Below, one piece after another: positions 8,301-16,461 of a stretch of 64,000 nucleotides of DNA. Numbering within the stretch: the stretch's first letter is position 1; every line of letters starts with the position of its first letter. Under the pieces are notes generated by a model. It did not search any database and was not told the DNA's origin. It worked only from the letters and a program-made list of their open reading frames with translations. Origin of the DNA: Lachnospiraceae bacterium (GTDB lineage: Bacteria > Bacillota > Clostridia > Lachnospirales > Lachnospiraceae); NCBI GenBank assembly GCA_017473115.1, contig JAFUNC010000010.1, positions 62,001-126,000 on the forward strand, in the 5' to 3' direction. The translations under genes were made by a program, and so were the position numbers.

Positions 8301-10352
8301 ATGGCAGCTGATATACAAGAGATTATTTTAAGTCGCTATGGGATTGATATAGCGAAAGAAAATATTTTTAAATTATATAAAATTGACAAGCCTGATATAA
8401 CACCGCAAGAACTGGATATCAAAATTCAGGATACAAGGAAACGTTGGAATCAGAGTATTAACGGTGCAAATGAAAAAAATGCCATACGTGACAAGGAGCG
8501 TATGGATAAGGCGGATCAGTATGAAGCAATTCTAAAGGATGACAGATTACGTAAGGAATTATTTGCGTATTATAACGGTACCGGCGCCAAAGGCGGAAAA
8601 GAGGGCGGCACCGGCGGAAGCGTTGATTTTGCAAGAGAGTATTTTAAACTGCTGGAAACGTCTAAAAAAATCCGTCAGGATGATGTTAAGTTTTTCTTTG
8701 AGTATTATCAGGCAGAGCGTAAAAACAAAAAAGCCATTCTTGAAATGCTTGAAAAAGAGTTCAAGGTAAAGAAACTGGGGAAAGACGAAAAGTATGCGGA
8801 TGAAGAGGCGGAAAAGGAAGTCGAAGGTAAGACAAAAGATGAATCCAGTTCGTTAATTGTCAATCTGTTTCAGGAAGCAACGATTATGAAGTTGCAAAAA
8901 TGTTTTGCATTTTATGAGAAGGCAGTTGCGAGTAACGATGTATGTCAGAAGTTTCCTGCACTGAAAGCAGGTATGCTTGAGTTCCTTAAAATTGATGAGG
9001 CCAAGGATTGTAAAAGTTATGCCGGGGAGATTGCCGTGATGCAAAAAGATGCTTATGCGGTAAGACAGGAACGAGGCAATGAATACATTCCATTGGTGGA
9101 TTTGTTAAATACGATGCATACACTGTTATCTTATCGTGATGTCGTGGATAACTTTGACGAATTTAAATTGCTGGTTCATTACCCGAATCTGACTCCGTAT
9201 ATGTACAGTTTTACGGAAATGAAGCCGGATACGCTAAAAGGGATTATAAAAGTTGCGAACCGGGAGTATGTGTTCCGTGATGACGCTGATTTTATCGTTA
9301 ATTATTATAATCCGGTTCATGATAACTTCGGTATTACGAACAACGGCATTCGTTCCATTATCAAAAAGGCAGAGAAGAGGGCGAAAGCCAATAAAGTACT
9401 GGACAAAATCGATGAGAAGATTGGTCGGCAACAACTCAGTAAATTGCCGCTTGTTGCAAACTTATTACATTGGATTGCATATTGGCCGATTTTTGTGGTA
9501 TTTCTCGTATTTGAAGTATTTAAAATATTGTTTGAATCATTGAAAAAAACGGTTATACCGGTTACGGCTCTGTTTTTCATAGGATTAAACTGGTTGTTGC
9601 CTAAGTGTACGGAACTGGATAATATGACAGTGCTTTTCAAGATTATCGAAAAAAAAGAGTGGCAGGAGTATTTGCAGTCTTTTAGCGGATATGAGATGAC
9701 GGCAGATTCTCCGTATGTTGTTTTAAGCATTGTTGTTATTCTTATAATGTTACTGATATATGTGGTTCCGTCGGTGTTCGTTTGTATATTTACAAAAAAT
9801 ATGACAAACAAGTTAAGTAAAGAAATCGACTGGAAAGGTTATGAAAGAACACTCCAGGGAATTTTAAAGAATTTGCATGATAAGACAGAAAAACAATTTG
9901 CCGAAAAGAAAAATGCTTTTGTAAAGAATCAGATTATTATGGGCATTTTAAATATTCTGTACGTTGCGGTTATTGTTTTGACAATTATTTTTATACCGAA
10001 GGGATTTCAATGGTTTAGTGAAACGACAGGTTATTTCCAGCCTTCGGAAGAAGTGAGTGAAGTAATTACGAGTGAAGAAAATATCAGTGAAGAATTGTCA
10101 GAAGAAGTATCGGAAGAACCGGAAATTCTTATGGTGATTACGGCAAGTTCGGCCAATATCCGCGCCGGTGTGGGAACAAGTTATGATGTGGTTGCAACCG
10201 GTGTGCAGGGAGAGACTTTTGTGGCTACAGGCAATCAAGAGACTACAAGCAGCGGTAACGTCTGGTATGAAATCTATTTAGATGAAGAAAAGACGAAGAC
10301 CGGATGGGCAAGTCAGAAAGTAATTGAAATTTTGGAACAGGAGGAAGAATAA
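8301..10352 (+). CDS. Membrane protein with degenerate J-like N-terminus and C-terminal SH3b domain
   Basis: 683 aa. Residues 22-92 follow the outline of a J domain: a first helix ending at KLYKI, a TPQELDIKIQDTRKRW helix, a loop, and a last helix ending in KDDRLRKELFAYY, which resembles the DPEKRKEYD end of DnaJ. Where HPD should be, after RKRW, the sequence is NQS (residues 50-52). A charged helical region follows, then three or four membrane segments (about 386-433, 470-497, 545-568), an acidic Ser/Glu linker, and a bacterial SH3 domain (about 610-680, with ANIRAGVGTSYDVV and GWASQKV). Context beside Hsp70 and GrpE supports a J-like assignment. Without HPD it would probably not stimulate ATPase activity normally and may act as a tether. 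Confidence 0.75.
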   Translation: MAADIQEIILSRYGIDIAKENIFKLYKIDKPDITPQELDIKIQDTRKRWNQSINGANEKNAIRDKERMDKADQYEAILKDDRLRKELFAYYNGTGAKGGKEGGTGGSVDFAREYFKLLETSKKIRQDDVKFFFEYYQAERKNKKAILEMLEKEFKVKKLGKDEKYADEEAEKEVEGKTKDESSSLIVNLFQEATIMKLQKCFAFYEKAVASNDVCQKFPALKAGMLEFLKIDEAKDCKSYAGEIAVMQKDAYAVRQERGNEYIPLVDLLNTMHTLLSYRDVVDNFDEFKLLVHYPNLTPYMYSFTEMKPDTLKGIIKVANREYVFRDDADFIVNYYNPVHDNFGITNNGIRSIIKKAEKRAKANKVLDKIDEKIGRQQLSKLPLVANLLHWIAYWPIFVVFLVFEVFKILFESLKKTVIPVTALFFIGLNWLLPKCTELDNMTVLFKIIEKKEWQEYLQSFSGYEMTADSPYVVLSIVVILIMLLIYVVPSVFVCIFTKNMTNKLSKEIDWKGYERTLQGILKNLHDKTEKQFAEKKNAFVKNQIIMGILNILYVAVIVLTIIFIPKGFQWFSETTGYFQPSEEVSEVITSEENISEELSEEVSEEPEILMVITASSANIRAGVGTSYDVVATGVQGETFVATGNQETTSSGNVWYEIYLDEEKTKTGWASQKVIEILEQEEE

Positions 10353-11243
10353 ATGGACAGTTTGGAATTAAGTATGGAAGGATACATAGAGTATGCGCGA
10401 CAGCAACGTATATCCGCCGGAGATGTAAAAGGGGTATTTAAATCGCTTTTTGGTAAGACGGAAATATATACGCAGGAGCAGTTACAGGAAATTGATGCGC
10501 ATCGCAGGGAGATTCTGGAACGATATCGTAATCCGTATGCGATTACCCGTCAGGAAATTGAATGGGCGGCAAATAATTATAAAAATCTGAACGAGCCGCA
10601 AATTATTGATATTCTTACGCGTTATGGAGAGACTGCCATGCGTTCGGCCGACGGTTTGGATTTTAATAGGAATGCAACCTTATTTTCGTTAACCACATTT
10701 CCGGGAGTTATAATCGATTATGAGGATGTTTTTGCGATCGGTCTGGTGAGTAATGTGAAAGTTAACAAAAGAAATACCAGAACGGATACTGTGGTTTGTG
10801 TGATGTTTACCAATGACCCGTATATTCCTGTATTTCCGATTTGGTACAGATATGATTTAAAGTTAAATGAAATGATGTATAGTCAGCAAGCAAGGATTGA
10901 TATTGCGAATGCATATCAGGCAGTGTGCCCGAATCTTACATATCCGATTACGGAAGTTAAGGAGTTGAAGAAAATAATTGCTCAGGAACCGAATATAAAG
11001 GGGAACATCAGTAAGGAACAGATGGAAAAATATCTTACCGATGCAGATTACTGTTCCGGTATTTTTGATACAAGTGAGTACGAATGCTATGTGAATTACA
11101 GCGTGGAGGACCTTCTTGAAAGTTACGGTTATGTGCGCGGTCCGGTTGCTGAGAAAACTCTCGGTATGGGTTCTAAATCGACCAGGGATTTTTGGATGTT
11201 CCATATAGACAATATTTCCAAGCGTGTAAAAGGAAAACAGTAA
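10353..11243 (+). CDS. Unrecognised protein, last gene of the chaperone operon
   Basis: 296 aa, apparently soluble, with no signal peptide or membrane segment. The N-terminal third is helical and charged. The middle (about 105-190) is beta-rich (LFSLTTFPGVIIDYEDVFAIGL, then VVCVMFTNDPYIPVF) and could be a small globular domain. The start codon follows the previous stop directly, with AGGAGG inside the upstream gene, so the two are translationally coupled. It presumably works with the membrane J-like protein. I do not recognise a family. Confidence 0.8.
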   Translation: MDSLELSMEGYIEYARQQRISAGDVKGVFKSLFGKTEIYTQEQLQEIDAHRREILERYRNPYAITRQEIEWAANNYKNLNEPQIIDILTRYGETAMRSADGLDFNRNATLFSLTTFPGVIIDYEDVFAIGLVSNVKVNKRNTRTDTVVCVMFTNDPYIPVFPIWYRYDLKLNEMMYSQQARIDIANAYQAVCPNLTYPITEVKELKKIIAQEPNIKGNISKEQMEKYLTDADYCSGIFDTSEYECYVNYSVEDLLESYGYVRGPVAEKTLGMGSKSTRDFWMFHIDNISKRVKGKQ

Positions 11244-11282
11244 ACTTTGTCTGAAAATGATTTTTGGTATTGATTATACAAT
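11241..11282 (+). promoter_or_regulatory. Promoter P3 with the system-specific upstream box
   Basis: TAAACTT (11241-11247, overlapping the stop codon of the preceding gene), 4 bases, TGAAAA (11252-11257), 17 bases, TATACAAT (11275-11282). It matches P2 in 16 of 17 positions over the first 17 bases and repeats the spacing of P1 and P2. It should drive the gene starting at 11319. Confidence 0.65.
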
Positions 11283-11318
11283 AGGACTTACAACAAGATG
11301 AAACATTGAGGAGGGACT

Positions 11319-11732
11319 ATGGTTGATAAGTCGCTAAAAATGGTAATAAAAGCATTTTTAAAAGAGAAAAAGCAATTTAGAAAAGAAATTATGCATCCGC
11401 GTAAGAATAAAAATTACGAATTGGGTGCAGTGGAAAGGGCTGTTGTACTTGAACTAATCGAACTTGATATGCAGTTGTATAATGATTGGATGCATGAAAG
11501 AGAAGATGTGCAAGGAGGTGTTCCTTGGATAAGGGAATCTTGTATTAACATTAAACTAAGTGAATATATCGGAAAAGAACAATTTTATATTGTTCATAAT
11601 TGGTCTGATGTAAAATTTGGAGACCCGGAAGAGTTTAAAAAGATAGAAACTGAGTATCGTACATACCTTGATACATTCTGCGATGAAAAGATGAAGTATT
11701 ACGCGGAGCAGTCGAAAGAACAATTAAAATAA
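11319..11732 (+). CDS. Hypothetical protein under P3
   Basis: 137 aa, soluble, charged and mostly helical, with no recognised domain. GAGGAGGG lies directly upstream of ATG 11319. The shared promoter architecture is the main reason to group it with the kinase/ClpP/chaperone genes. It is followed by a possible 46-codon gene and then a strong terminator. Confidence 0.75.
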   Translation: MVDKSLKMVIKAFLKEKKQFRKEIMHPRKNKNYELGAVERAVVLELIELDMQLYNDWMHEREDVQGGVPWIRESCINIKLSEYIGKEQFYIVHNWSDVKFGDPEEFKKIETEYRTYLDTFCDEKMKYYAEQSKEQLK

Positions 11733-11766
11733 AAAAGGATGGAGATAATTAAATGCGAGGTATAGC

Positions 11767-11907
11767 GTGGAAAAATTAACACTGCGCAGCAATGACAGGG
11801 ATTACGTGACGGTAGATTTTCAGTCTGTTAAAATGACGGTTACTGTTAGAGATAGTTTGAATGCTGATTTGTATTCTCAAGATATTGGTATAGAATATAA
11901 AGAATAA
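11767..11907 (+). CDS. Possible small protein, 46 aa
   Basis: An open frame from GTG 11767 to TAA 11907 encodes a 46-residue acidic peptide with alternating hydrophobic residues (YVTVDFQSVKMTVTV), suggestive of beta strands. CGAGG lies 7-11 bases before the GTG. An upstream ATG at 11754 opens only an 8-codon peptide that overlaps this start, which could give translational coupling. The strong terminator just beyond the stop supports a transcribed unit. No family is recognised, and it could be non-coding. Confidence 0.4.
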   Translation: MEKLTLRSNDRDYVTVDFQSVKMTVTVRDSLNADLYSQDIGIEYKE

Positions 11908-11933
11908 TCTAAACATTATTGATTTATAGTGAA

Positions 11934-11972
11934 AGCAGGATGACAAATAATGTGTTATCCTGCTTCCTTTTA
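11934..11972 (+). terminator. Rho-independent terminator closing the left locus
   Basis: A perfect 12-base stem (AGCAGGATGACA with TGTTATCCTGCT, allowing one G-T pair) around a 7-base loop, followed by a T-rich stretch. It marks the right end of the kinase/chaperone locus. Confidence 0.85.
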
Positions 11973-12036
11973 TAGGAAAATATTAAGAAATATGATATTA
12001 TACATACAGTAACAGATTAGAGAAAGGAAGTATAAT

Positions 12037-12939
12037 ATGTTCGGATTTGGAAAAAAGAAACAGCAACCTTTAAAGGGTGCTCAGATTATGAGGCAGGAAA
12101 GATTGGAAAAAGAGGCTGCTGAATATGCTGCGAAGGGTTGGAAAAAGCCAGGGACCTGGGTGTCGGATCCGGTCTTGATTGGTCCCCATTCCAAAACTGC
12201 AGACGGACATTTGGTATCTCTTAGGGGGTACTGGGAAGACTATGAAGTTGCGATGTTTTGTGCAAGAGAAGAAACCAAAGGTGCTGTTGATGAGACAGAA
12301 TTAGATGCGTTTGCAAAGAGTTGCGGAGCAGATAATTATCGTTGGAGATTTTTGGGACAGTTTCAAACGGAAGAAGAGTATCGCGTAGAATATGTTGTAT
12401 TCTTTAATGACGTAGAGAAAATGGAACTTTTTATTCAGTGCATCGGAAGAGGAATGGGAATGGATTGTTTCAGACAAGGTAATTTTTACGTTGTTTATGA
12501 TTCCGAAGCGGATATTTTTCAGATGTGTCGCCTTTTTGAAGACTGTAAAAATATGGCACGTTATGAGATGCTTGATGTAAAACCGGACACAATCGGAATA
12601 GACAGCGATATTGATTTTGTTGACGAAGAAGGTGAGCGCTACTGTTTTGACCTGTTGGATGCATGCAGGGGCTTGGGACCCAAAAAGGATGAGTATAAAC
12701 AATGGTCGAAAGGTACACAATGGGAAGAAACGGAAGAGGACTGGAAATACAAAGAGGAGATGGCTGCAAAAATTAAAGATATGTACGTGGATTCTAATGG
12801 AGAATTCTGTCCGAAAGCATGGTGGTTACATCATAACAAGCCTTTTAATGTGCAAGTACCGGGAAGCATGGGATATTACAGGGCAGAACTTGAAGAACAT
12901 GAAAAGGCTCACGCCTTACATAAAATGATTATGAAATAA
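12037..12939 (+). CDS. Hypothetical soluble protein
   Basis: 300 aa, acidic, starting MFGFGKKKQQ, with no signal peptide or membrane segment. The sequence is rich in aromatic residues (YRWRFLGQFQ, AWWLHH). I recognise no domain. AAAGGAAG lies ahead of ATG 12037, and a terminator follows, so it is a single-gene unit. Its promoter region lacks the TAAACTT box found at P1-P3, so membership in the left system is doubtful. Confidence 0.75.
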   Translation: MFGFGKKKQQPLKGAQIMRQERLEKEAAEYAAKGWKKPGTWVSDPVLIGPHSKTADGHLVSLRGYWEDYEVAMFCAREETKGAVDETELDAFAKSCGADNYRWRFLGQFQTEEEYRVEYVVFFNDVEKMELFIQCIGRGMGMDCFRQGNFYVVYDSEADIFQMCRLFEDCKNMARYEMLDVKPDTIGIDSDIDFVDEEGERYCFDLLDACRGLGPKKDEYKQWSKGTQWEETEEDWKYKEEMAAKIKDMYVDSNGEFCPKAWWLHHNKPFNVQVPGSMGYYRAELEEHEKAHALHKMIMK

Positions 12940-12981
12940 TTGTTTTATTAAAATAAAAAAATTCCCATAAACGGTGAAAAA

Positions 12982-13014
12982 CACAAGGTATAGGGGTTAC
13001 CTTGTGCTTTTCTG
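12982..13014 (+). terminator. Rho-independent terminator
   Basis: CACAAGGTA and TACCTTGTG pair around a 7-base loop and are followed by C and a run of T. It ends the gene at 12037-12939. Confidence 0.8.
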
Positions 13015-13324
13015 TTAAAGGGAAAAACAATCGGAAAGACGATTGATTTTGGCTTATTCACATTTTAGGAAATCCTAAAACTTATTAATATAATATTCCC
13101 TTTTTGTCAAAATTACAATGCCTTTTTATAAAAAAATAGCAAATTTGTGCTATTTTTATCATAATCATAGTCCTTGTTTGAAATGAGCAGTTGAAACGAC
13201 ATAATTCGCCAAACAAAACTTTGCGGTTTATCTTTACAATCAAAATTTTTCGATATAAAATAAGCCTTGTGCGTAAATGTATAATGAATGGCAAGGCGGA
13301 ATCCTTGTGCGAAAGTGAGTGTAT
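13015..13324. other. Intergenic region before the MATE gene
   Basis: About 310 AT-rich bases. The only structure I see is a hairpin AAAAATAGC / GCTATTTTT (13132-13157), which has A and T runs on both sides and could terminate transcription in either direction. A weak 69-codon frame on the minus strand has no ribosome binding site and is not accepted as a gene. Confidence 0.4.
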
Positions 13325-14788
13325 ATGAGCGATTATTTTAAGGAAGAAGTAAGAGAAGAAAACAATATAAACTACTATGGTGAGGAAGAGACCGTTTGGG
13401 AGAGTTATGGCGCAGACAAACAGTCTGTACAGGAAGAAAACAAGATGGGTGTTATGCCGATGAATAAACTTCTCCTTACAATGTCCATTCCTATGATGGC
13501 ATCTATGCTGGTGCAGTCTTTGTATAACATTGTTGACAGTATTTTCGTTGCAAAGTTAAGCGAAGATGCGTTGACCGCGGTTTCGCTTGCGTTCCCTGTG
13601 CAGGTACTGTGTATGGCTGTGGGCGGCGGTACCGGTGTAGGTATCAATGCCGTATTGTCCAAGGCGTTGGGAGAGAAGAATCAGTCGGCGGTAAATAAGG
13701 CGGCCACGAATGGTATCTTTTTGATGATTTTAAGTTCGTTACTATTCCTGTTGGTGGGTATTTTCTTTGTAAAACCGTTTTATTATATGCAGGGAACCGA
13801 AAGCCCTGCCATCACAGAGTACGGTATTCAGTATTTAACAATTTGCTGTTGTTGTTCTTTCGGTGTGTTTACTCAGGTGACTTTCGAGCGTCTGCTGCAG
13901 TCTACCGGTAAAACCGTGTTGTCCATGATTACCCAGGCTACCGGTGCGGTCATTAACTTAATCCTGGATCCGATTATGATTTTTGGTTTGCTCGGATGTC
14001 CGAAAATGGGTGTTGCCGGTGCGGCACTTGCAACCGTAATCGGACAGGTTGCTGCCGGATGTTTGGCGATTTTCTTAAATCAGAAGTTTAATAAAGAGAT
14101 TCGAATTTCATTCAGGGGATTCAAGCCTGATGGAGCAATGATTGCAAAGATTTATTCGGTAGGTTTTCCTTCTATTATTATGCAGTCCATCGGTTCTATT
14201 ATGAACTATTGCATGAATCAGATTCTTCTGTCCTTTGCGGATACTGCGGCAACTGTATTCGGTGTATACTATAAGTTACAGAGTTTCTTCTTTATGCCGG
14301 TATTTGGTTTAAATAACGGTCTGGTGCCGATTATTGCGTATAACTTTGGCGCGGGCAAAAGAAGCCGTATGATGAAGGCGATTAAACTTGGTATTTTATA
14401 TGCGGAAATCATTTTTATCGTGGGAATGTTAAGTTTTGTATTGATTCCCGACAAGTTGTTGCTTCTGTTTAATGCGGAAGGTGATTTGATGGAGATGGGT
14501 AAGGTGGCGCTTCGTATTATCGGTGTACATTTCCCCATTGCAGCGTACTGTATCATTCTCAGTAGTTCCTTCCAGGCGCTGGGACACGGTTTCTACAGTA
14601 TGTGGGTATCCATTGCCCGTCAGTTGGCAGTGTTGTTACCGGTGGCGTATTTGTTCTCGCTGACAGGAGTGTTAAGTCTTGTTTGGTGGGCGTTCCCCAT
14701 TGCGGAACTTGCATCAATGATCATGTGTACACTTTTTATGATTGTTGTATATAAAAAGACCATCAAAAATATTCCGGATAATGTATAG
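13325..14788 (+). CDS. MATE family multidrug efflux transporter
   Basis: A multi-antimicrobial extrusion (MATE) antiporter of 487 aa with about 12 membrane segments. The first repeat opens with PMNKLLLTMSIPMMASMLVQSLYN, and the second repeat has the corresponding PSIIMQSIGSIMNYCMN segment; the family exports cationic drugs or metabolites using Na+ or H+. The ATG at 13325 is used rather than the GTG two codons upstream; both have only a weak ribosome binding site (GAAAGTGAG). The first 40 residues are hydrophilic and longer than usual. It is a single gene ahead of tRNA-Leu. Confidence 0.92.
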   Translation: MSDYFKEEVREENNINYYGEEETVWESYGADKQSVQEENKMGVMPMNKLLLTMSIPMMASMLVQSLYNIVDSIFVAKLSEDALTAVSLAFPVQVLCMAVGGGTGVGINAVLSKALGEKNQSAVNKAATNGIFLMILSSLLFLLVGIFFVKPFYYMQGTESPAITEYGIQYLTICCCCSFGVFTQVTFERLLQSTGKTVLSMITQATGAVINLILDPIMIFGLLGCPKMGVAGAALATVIGQVAAGCLAIFLNQKFNKEIRISFRGFKPDGAMIAKIYSVGFPSIIMQSIGSIMNYCMNQILLSFADTAATVFGVYYKLQSFFFMPVFGLNNGLVPIIAYNFGAGKRSRMMKAIKLGILYAEIIFIVGMLSFVLIPDKLLLLFNAEGDLMEMGKVALRIIGVHFPIAAYCIILSSSFQALGHGFYSMWVSIARQLAVLLPVAYLFSLTGVLSLVWWAFPIAELASMIMCTLFMIVVYKKTIKNIPDNV

Positions 14789-14843
14789 TTGGGATATGTG
14801 AGGAACGGCGAAAAGCCTTCTGAATTTAATCTCCTAAGTTGAA

Positions 14844-14878
14844 TTGACAAAAGGGTGTGTTCTATCTTAAAATAGAAC
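14844..14878 (+). promoter_or_regulatory. Promoter of tRNA-Leu with a palindrome over the -10 box
   Basis: TTGACA (14844-14849), 18 bases, TAAAAT (14868-14873). The inverted repeat GTTCTAT, 6 bases, ATAGAAC (14859-14878) covers the -10 box. Confidence 0.65.
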
Positions 14879-14928
14879 GCGTACAATATAAAAGTTGCGG
14901 ACGCTGAAACGGTTGTCCGGCAACATAA

Positions 14929-15008
<80 letters not shown>

Positions 15009-15012
15009 TTAG

Positions 15013-15048
15013 GTCCAAACTCTTATGATTCAGGGTTTGGACTTTTTT
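15013..15048 (+). terminator. Terminator of tRNA-Leu
   Basis: GTCCAAAC and GTTTGGAC form an 8-base stem directly followed by six T. Confidence 0.85.
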
Positions 15049-15245
15049 ATTTGTTTGAATGAAAAGATTTTCGGTGCTTCTTTTTGGAGATTTTTAGAAA
15101 GATGCTTTGACAGGATGACGGTTAAGATTCAGTTAAGAACATCATTACCCCCTTTTTTACAGTGGTAGAATACTATAAAATAAAAAAGATTTGAATTCAA
15201 AAGTATCTTAATAACAATAAGAAAAAGAAACGGAGTACATAAGTT

Positions 15246-16211
15246 ATGAGTTTATGGTTAGCGATTTTGTTCCTTGTTATTGGTTTCGCTCTGTTAATTT
15301 GGGGTGCTGATTTCCTGGTAGATGGTGCCAGCAAACTTGCAGACAAAATGAAAATCCCCCAGTTAATCATCGGTCTTACCATTGTAGCCTTTGGTACCAG
15401 TGCACCGGAAGCCGCAGTAAGTATTTCAGCGGGAATTAAGGGCAGTGCTGATTTGGCGGTAAGTAATGTTGTGGGAAGTAATATTTTGAATATTGGTATC
15501 ATTCTTGGCATTTCAGCCTTGATTACTCCCTTAGCAGTACAGAAGTGTACCATCAAATACGAAATTCCGTATGTAATGATTACTTCCGTTTTGTTACTTG
15601 GCCTTGGTATGTTTGACGGCAAACTTGGCTGGATAGACGGTATTATTCTTTGGGTTGGTATGATTCTCTTCCTTGTATACCTTTTGTGGATTGCAAAGAC
15701 CGGTCAAGCGGTGGTGGAAGAGCAGGAGCCGGAGAAGAAAAAGACGCCTGTTATTTGGATGATTGCTAAAGTAATTATTGGCCTTGTTGCAGTTGTATGG
15801 GGTAGTAATTTTGCCGTAGACGGTGCAACTGCCATTGCGACTGCCATTGGCTGGAGTGAACGTTTAATCGGTCTTACCATTGTTGCCCTGGGTACATCAT
15901 TACCGGAACTTGTAACTTCCGTTGTGGCAGCAATTAAGAAGAAAGCCGATATTGCGGTTGGTAATATTGTGGGTAGTAACATTTTCAATATCCTGTTTGT
16001 ATTGGGAACAACTTCATTGATTACACCCGTTATGTATGCGGAAGCATTTATCATTGATAATATCATCGCCTTTGTAATTGCACTTTTATTATTGATTCTT
16101 GTAATCAACAAAAAGAAGGAATTAAAACGCTGGGGCGGTGCGGTGCTTCTTGGATTTTATATCATTTACTTTGTATATCTGATGATTAATCCTTTCGGAT
16201 ACGGAGTATAA
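15246..16211 (+). CDS. Calcium/sodium antiporter, CaCA family (copy 1)
   Basis: 321 aa, with the two inverted CaCA repeats each carrying the alpha motif: GTSAPEAAVS and GTSLPELVTS, each followed by a GNIVGSN-type segment (VSNVVGSNILNI and VGNIVGSNIFNI). These motifs bind the exchanged ions. About 10-11 membrane segments are expected, with a short charged cytoplasmic loop in the middle (EEQEPEKKK). The family exports Ca2+ in exchange for Na+ or K+. It is the first of two adjacent paralogues (next at 16462). Confidence 0.93.
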   Translation: MSLWLAILFLVIGFALLIWGADFLVDGASKLADKMKIPQLIIGLTIVAFGTSAPEAAVSISAGIKGSADLAVSNVVGSNILNIGIILGISALITPLAVQKCTIKYEIPYVMITSVLLLGLGMFDGKLGWIDGIILWVGMILFLVYLLWIAKTGQAVVEEQEPEKKKTPVIWMIAKVIIGLVAVVWGSNFAVDGATAIATAIGWSERLIGLTIVALGTSLPELVTSVVAAIKKKADIAVGNIVGSNIFNILFVLGTTSLITPVMYAEAFIIDNIIAFVIALLLLILVINKKKELKRWGGAVLLGFYIIYFVYLMINPFGYGV

Positions 16212-16276
16212 AATCGGACTCTTGTCATAGACATCTATGGCAAACTTAATAGGTTAGTTCTATTGTTTTTTCTCGT

Positions 16277-16317
16277 AAAAACGGTTGTCCTACTGAGCAG
16301 GGACGGCCGTTTTTTTA
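16277..16317 (+). terminator. Terminator between the two antiporter genes
   Basis: AAAACGGttGTCC pairs with GGGACggCCGTTTT around a short loop and is followed by a T run, so the two antiporter genes have separate transcripts. Confidence 0.8.
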
Positions 16318-16461
16318 TTATAAAAATACGAAAAAAGCATCTTTTATAAAAACTTTGTATTTTTTATTTGTTTTCTGATAAAAGAATGCTATAATGGGTA
16401 AAGTTGGTTAAGAAATGGTAAAGAAAACAATAATACATAAAATAAGAACGGAGAAAAAACA

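Noticed and set aside
9317-9811. 164-codon minus-strand frame opposite the J-like membrane gene
   Set aside because: It overlaps a well-supported operon gene, with low-complexity composition and no ribosome binding site.
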